64,000 bases of DNA from Lutraria lutraria (Eukaryota > Mollusca > Bivalvia > Venerida > Mactridae): the NCBI GenBank assembly GCA_964023205.1, contig OZ026844.1, positions 35,511,326 to 35,575,325 on the forward strand, in the 5' to 3' direction. Within the stretch, counting starts at the first letter, position 1, and every line of letters begins with the position of its first letter. The position numbers were made by a program, and so were the translations under genes. The notes beneath the pieces are model-generated. The model was given only the letters and a program-made list of their open reading frames with translations. It was not told where the DNA came from and made no database searches. Shown in pieces: positions 58,295 through 64,000 of this stretch.

Positions 58295-60168
58295 CAAGTG
58301 GTGGGAGTCGAAAGAATATGTTAAACATAGATCTCACCATGTACATACATGTATATACGTATATGTCAGGGAATCGACCCCCTGATCTCACCATAGCTGT
58401 GACTTATAATTCATTAATAAAAGTACATACATATATATACGTATATGTCAGGGAAATGAACCCCTGATCTCACCATAGCTGCGACTTATAATTCATTAAG
58501 AAAAATACATACATGTATATACGTATATGTCATGGAAATGACCCCCTGATCTCACCATAGCTGTGACTTATAATTCATTAAGAAAAATACATACATGTAT
58601 ATACGTATATGTCATGGAAATGAACCCCTGATCTCACCATAGCTGTGACTTATAATTCATTAAGAAAAATACATACATGTATATACGTATATGTCAGGGA
58701 ATCGACCCCCTGATCTCACCATAAATGTGACTTATAATACATTAAGAAAAGTACATACATGTATATACGTATATGTCAGGGAATCGACCCCCTGATCTCA
58801 CCATAGCTGTGACTTATAATTCATTAAGAAAAGTACATACATGTATATACGTATATGTCAGGGAATCGACCCCCTGATCTCACCATAGCTGTGACTTATA
58901 ATTCATTAAGAAAAGTACATACATGTATATACGTATATGTCATGGAAATGAACCCCTGATCTCACCATAGCTGTGACTTATAATTCATTAAGAACAGTAC
59001 ATACATGTATATACGTATATGTCATGGAAATGACCCCCTGATCTCACCATAGCTGTGACTTATAATTCATTAAGAAAAGTACATACATGTATATACGTAT
59101 ATGTCATGGAAATGACCCCCTGATCTCACCATAGCTGTGACTTATAATACATTAAGAAAAGTACATACATGTATATACGTATATGTCATGGAAATGAACC
59201 CCTGATCTCACCATAGCTGTGACTTATAATACATTAAGAAAAGTACATACATGTATATACGTATATGTCATGGAAATGAACCCCTGATCTCACCATAGCT
59301 GTGACTTATAATTCATTAAGAAAAGTACATACATGTATATACGTATATGTCATGGAAATGAACCCCTGATCTCACCATAGCTGTGACTTATAATTCATTA
59401 AGAACAGTACATACATGTATATACGTATATGTCATGGAAATGACCCCCTGATCTCACCATAGCTGTGACTTATAATTCATTAAGAAAAGTACATACATGT
59501 ATATACGTATATGTCATGGAAATGACCCCCTGATCTCACCATAGCTGTGACTTATAATACATTAAGAAAAGTACATACATGTATATACGTATATGTCATG
59601 GAAATGAACCCCTGATCTCACCATAGCTGTGACTTATAATTCATTAAGAAAAGTACATACATGTATATACGTATATGTCATGGAAATGAACCCCTGATCT
59701 CACCATAGCTGTGACTTATAATACATTAAGAAAAGTACATACATGTATATACGTATATGTCATGGAATCGACCCCCTGATCTCACCATAGCTGTGACTTA
59801 TAATTCATTAAGAAAAGTACATACATGTATATACGTATATGTCATGGAATCGACCCCCTAATCTCACCATAGCTGTGACTTATAATTCATTAAGAAAAGT
59901 ACATACATGTATATACGTATATGTCATGGAATCGACCCCCTGATCTCACCATAGCTGTGACTTATAATACATTAAGAAAAGTACATACATGTATATACGT
60001 ATATGTCATGGAATCGACCCCCTGATCTCACCATAGCTGTGACTTATAATACATTAAGAAAAGTACATACATGTATATACGTATATGTCATGGAATCGAC
60101 CCCCTGATCTCACCATAGCTGTGACTTATAATTCATTAAGAAAAGTACATACATGTATATACGTATTG
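58295..60168 (+). repeat. 82-bp satellite-like tandem array with higher-order structure
   Basis: About 22 units containing CATGTATATACGTATATGTC, CTGATCTCACCATAGCTGTG and ACTTATAATTCATTAAG. Variants GGGAATCGACC, TGGAAATGA(A/C)CC and TGGAATCGACC occur in blocks. TATATACGTATAT is a near-perfect palindrome. Confidence 0.95.
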
Positions 60169-60179
60169 CATACAAAATG

Positions 60180-60260
60180 TTGTCAATCTGCTTAGTTCGA
60201 GTACTGTGATTGTGCTAAGCCTATGAATCGTGAGTTCGAGTCTTTGGACCTTATTTGTTA
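60180..60260 (+). mobile_element. Short tRNA-like SINE fragment after the 82-bp array
   Basis: GCTTAGTTCGAGTACTGTG and CGTGAGTTCGAGTC resemble degraded box A and box B. No body is recognised. Confidence 0.35.
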
Positions 60261-60757
60261 AATAAGTGTACGCACACTGTTTGGATATGTACATATAAAT
60301 AAATACATGGGATGGTAAATTATTCCCCTGTAAGAATTAGAAAAATGTCACTTTTACTGTTACTTATAATAATTGTACTTTAAATGTACCAAAAGGAACT
60401 GAATGAAACTTGTGATATTAATGTACAAAATGTAGTTTGATAAGTGGAAATGTGCTAATTGAACTATTCCTCTATCATGTATTTTGACAGAAAAATCCCT
60501 CTTTTTGGACATACAAACATTAATTGTCACTTATACTGTTACAATATACTTACGATAATGTTTCTAAGTATTTTGCTGCAATGTGGCTTGCAGTGGATTT
60601 TTAGCTTGCACAGGCATGCATGCTAGAAAGTACCATTCATGACTGTACGCTTTCTTCATGCTTTATCTACTTAATCAACAGTTACTGACAAAAATACTCG
60701 GCGAGGGATGTCGGTTGCTTGTTATACAATGTACTTATTATTATTTTGTGGTTACAG

Positions 60758-60947
60758 GTCACATGTAAATTAGAATCAGACTTCAAGCAATGGTGCTAAC
60801 ACAAGAGACTTATTGCAAGAAGAAGACTAGCTATGCTTGGAAGATTTGGACGAATCATTCTTGGTGATAAACTACCAACACAGTTGAACGCTAATTAGAA
60901 CAAGAACGACAATCAGCAATATGACTGTGACAATACATGGCTTCGAG
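60758..60947 (+). other. Possible non-coding exon
   Basis: 190 bp between a good acceptor (TGTGGTTACAG) and donor GTGAGC, in sequence less repetitive than its surroundings. Its frames are interrupted by stops; a UTR or lncRNA exon is possible. Confidence 0.25.
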
Positions 60948-61009
60948 GTGAGCTTTTATTTAATGATAATGTGTAGTACATGATACACTTGTACTCAATC
61001 ATTGTATTG

Positions 61010-62645
61010 GGCTGGTCACCTATTAATATATACTTAGTCTGGCAGTTATTTTACTTATTTATCTTGTTACATACTTAGTCATTTACATATTTAGTCACTA
61101 ACATATTAAATCGGACACTTTACTATTTAGCCAGTCACTAACATACCTCGAGTAAGACACTTGTCAGGCTGTTACATTTGTAACTTAGCAAGGTTCTTAA
61201 GTACTTAGTCTGATACTCAGTCAGGTTCTTACTTACGTAGTTAGTCTGTTCATACTTAGTCATGCACTGATATACTTAGACAGTCGCTTACATACTAAGT
61301 CAGACTCGTGCATACTTAGCTAGTCATATACTTACTTAGTCAGGCACTTACACACTTTGTGAGATACTAACATTAGTCAGGATCTTACTTACTTATGCAG
61401 GTTCGTATATACAGGTTAAGTCACGTACATATTTAGCTAATTACTTACATACTTAGTCATGCTCATATATATCTAATCAGGTTCTTACATATTTAGTCGG
61501 ATACTTACATACATATTTAATCACTTACTTACTTAGTCAGACTCATGAATTTTTAGTTAATTACTTACATACTAAGTTTGACTTATATATACTTATATAG
61601 TCACTTATATACTTAGTCAGGCATTTACCTACATACTTAGTCAGGCTCTTTAATACTTAGTCAGGCTCTTACATACTTAGATAGTCTCTGACACGTTCTT
61701 GGCCTTAATCATGCTCTTACATACTTAGTCAGGCTCTACTTACTTGGGGAGATATAATGTGTCATTCTTTTACATCCATGCACCTACATGTAGTTAATCA
61801 TCTACATCATTTGGCGCATACACACTTAGCTTGTTACTTAGTACATACTTATAGCCAGTAACTAAGATACTTACATACGTAATCAGGTTCTTACATTCTT
61901 ATTCAGATTCTTACATACTTAGTCAGGCTCTAACTTTCCTAGGTTTTTACATACATAGTCATGGTCTTACATATACATACATAGTCATGGTCTTACATAC
62001 TTAGTCAGTACTTACTTACTTAGTCAGGTTCCTACGTACATACTTAGACATGGTCTTGCATACTCAACTTGTCTCTGAAATGTTTAGTCATTTACAATCT
62101 GTGCTAGTCATTTACATACTTAGCTAGTCGTTTACAAACGCCTACATACTTTTTCGGGCTCTTATACATACTTAATTAAGATATTACATACTATGTAACA
62201 TACCCACATAGTTCAACAGGTACATACAAACTTAGTTAGTTCGGTAATGCTTTCTCAGATACGCATATACTTAGCTAGTCACCAATGTTTATTTAACCAG
62301 GCATTTATATACTAAGTGAGGCTCTTACATGCTAAATCTAGCAGTTATACATACATGTCCTTAGTCAATCACTTATATAGTCGGACACTTACTTAGTCTG
62401 GCACTTACATACTTAGTCATGCAGGCACTAATATTTAAATATGTTACTCAGACACTCACATACATGTACTTAGTCAGTTGCATACTTTGTTAGTCCGTTA
62501 CATAACAAGTCTGGCACTTGCATTATTTAGATACTTGCATACTTAATCAGATACTATTACTTACATACTTAGTCAGTCGTTTACATACTTAGTAAGACAC
62601 TTACATACGTAGCTATAGTCACTTCAATACTTAGATAGTCAGCGT
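61010..62645 (+). repeat. Irregular minisatellite built on CTTACATACTTAGTCAGG
   Basis: Many diverged units of about 18-24 bp (ACTTAGTCAGGCTCTTACAT and variants) without fixed length, interrupted by unrelated bases. Confidence 0.8.
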
Positions 62646-62659
62646 TCTATATATTTCCT

Positions 62660-62795
62660 GTTTTTAAAAGCAAAATCACAGCGAAATGAGTGTTTTTAGA
62701 AGGTAAATGTATCGTTTCGTCAGTAATTATTATCTTTGGATAATATAATATTTTTGCATATTTTTATAGCAAAGATTAAGCTAATGGGACTTTAA
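62660..62795 (-). repeat. Dispersed 360-bp repeat, reversed fragment
   Basis: Contains the reversed order AAATCACAGCGAAATGAGTG, TCAGTAATTATTATC and GCATATTTTTATAGC, matching the left part of copy 1. Confidence 0.55.
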
Positions 62796-63029
62796 TATTC
62801 AGATGATTTCATTCAATGGTGACCTGTAGCAGGTTTGACTGTATTTAGTCAGATCCTTACTAACCTAGTTTGTCTGTTAATACTTTGTTAAGCACTTTTG
62901 AGAAAGATATACAAAATGTACCATATATTTGTGTCTTGATATTCATTTCATTAACTCTGGAAATGTTCTATAATTGGTAGCATGGTACAACGATCTTGGA
63001 TATTGCTCATTGACTAGATGAATCATCTG

Positions 63030-63100
63030 TATGATGCTGTGGTGATATTGTTCTCCCATGATGCTCCTGTATGGAACAAATGCCTACCCAAGGGTATGTA
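63030..63100 (+). repeat. Single dispersed unit of the 27-bp repeat beside a donor-like site
   Basis: GATATTGTTCTCCCATGATG is almost identical to a unit near 57985. It is followed by CCAAGG and GTATGTA, as at the end of the array at 58070. Confidence 0.55.
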
Positions 63101-63394
63101 CACAAATTTCAATTCAAGTTTCATATATACATGTCATGGCTTAGATTGTATAATCGTTACTTCGCATAGGAGATCTGCTTATTCATGTGTGTGCTTGAAT
63201 TATAATTTCTGTCAGCTGATGGTACCTCATAAAAGCAGGACCTTGGTTGTATTTGGTCTGAGAGGGATCAGTTGTTTCAAACAATATTCGTCAATAGTTA
63301 AGAATTGATACATTACATAAAGCAATATTACTAGCTAGTTGCTTACCTGATGTTCAGGTAGTTTTATTGAGATCAAACTACTTGCCGTAATTGT

Positions 63395-64000
63395 TATATA
63401 CACTAAGTATCATACAATTAGCCAGCACTTACCTAGTTTGATTCACTAAGTAACATATACACTAAGTAACATATGCACTGAGTAACATACAGTTATCCAG
63501 CACTTACCAAGTTATATACACTAATTAACATAAACACCAATTAACATATACACTAAGTAACATATACACTAAGTAACATACAATTAGCCAGCACTTACCA
63601 AATTATATACACTAATTAACATACACTAATTAACATATACTAAGTAACATAATTATACACTAAGTAACATACAATTAGCCAGCACTTACCAAGTTATATA
63701 CACTAATTAACATACACTAAGTAACATAATTATACACTAAGTAACATACAATTAGCCAGCACTTACCAAGTTATATACACTAATTAACATATACACTAAG
63801 TAACATACAATTATCCAGCACTTACCAAGTTATATACACTAATTAACATATACACTAAGTAGCATATACACTAAGTAACATACAGTTATCCAGCACTTAC
63901 CAAGTTATATACACTAATTAACATATACACTAAGAACATACAATTAGCCAGCACTTACCAAGTTATATGCACTAAGTAATATACAGTTATCCAGCACTTA
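63395..64000 (+). repeat. Composite minisatellite running off the window end
   Basis: Repeats of ACACTAAGTAACATA, CAATTAGCCAGCACTTACC and AAGTTATATACACTAATTAA in variable order. The array continues beyond 64000. Confidence 0.9.

Noticed and set aside
61010..64000. Origin of replication or matrix attachment region
   Set aside because: AT-rich irregular repeats alone do not support this; the sequence shows only degenerate minisatellites.

Overview
The window is nuclear DNA from an animal with large introns (GT-AG junctions), low GC content, abundant short inverted-repeat transposons and many minisatellites. The gene content, the tRNA-headed SINEs and the modular intergenic repeats suggest a mollusc, most likely a bivalve. 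That placement is an inference; no species is claimed.

Layout. (1) 146-42236, plus strand: one long gene of 24 visible exons, whose phases agree at every junction. It encodes about 804 residues of a POMGNT1-like protein: a membrane anchor, two tandem FAM3/ILEI-like stem domains and a GT13-type catalytic domain. The start codon lies left of the window. (2) Two further genes lie on the minus strand inside neighbouring introns of this gene. One is a divergent actin (24797-25927) with a single coding exon and a probable intron in its 5' UTR. The other is a six-exon MFSD4/NaGLT1-like sugar transporter (29989-40219) of 643 residues. (3) 42237-51361 holds no gene I can support. It contains modular interspersed repeats, SINEs and MITEs. 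(4) 51362-55134, minus strand: a GT11 alpha-1,2-fucosyltransferase-like gene with a probable tiny first coding exon and a puzzling reading frame at its membrane anchor. (5) 55900-64000: mostly tandem arrays (34, 27 and 82 bp units and irregular units), an inverted-repeat element and a few possible orphan exons.

The most striking structure is a tandem array of about 125 units of exactly 45 bp (about 32800-38475). It grows out of the 3' splice site of transporter exon 3. Every unit repeats the acceptor and the first 18 or so exon bases, and no unit-length change is visible across about 5.6 kb. An 18-bp array starts at the donor of a POMGNT1-like exon (23295). A two-copy duplication covers another acceptor (about 15760-15944). 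A 27-bp array near 57.6-58.07 kb runs up to a donor-like GTATGTA. Splice-site-anchored tandem amplification is therefore a recurring theme here.

Two of the genes encode glycosyltransferases (GT13-like and GT11-like) and one a probable sugar transporter. There is no evidence that they form a pathway; their closeness may be chance.
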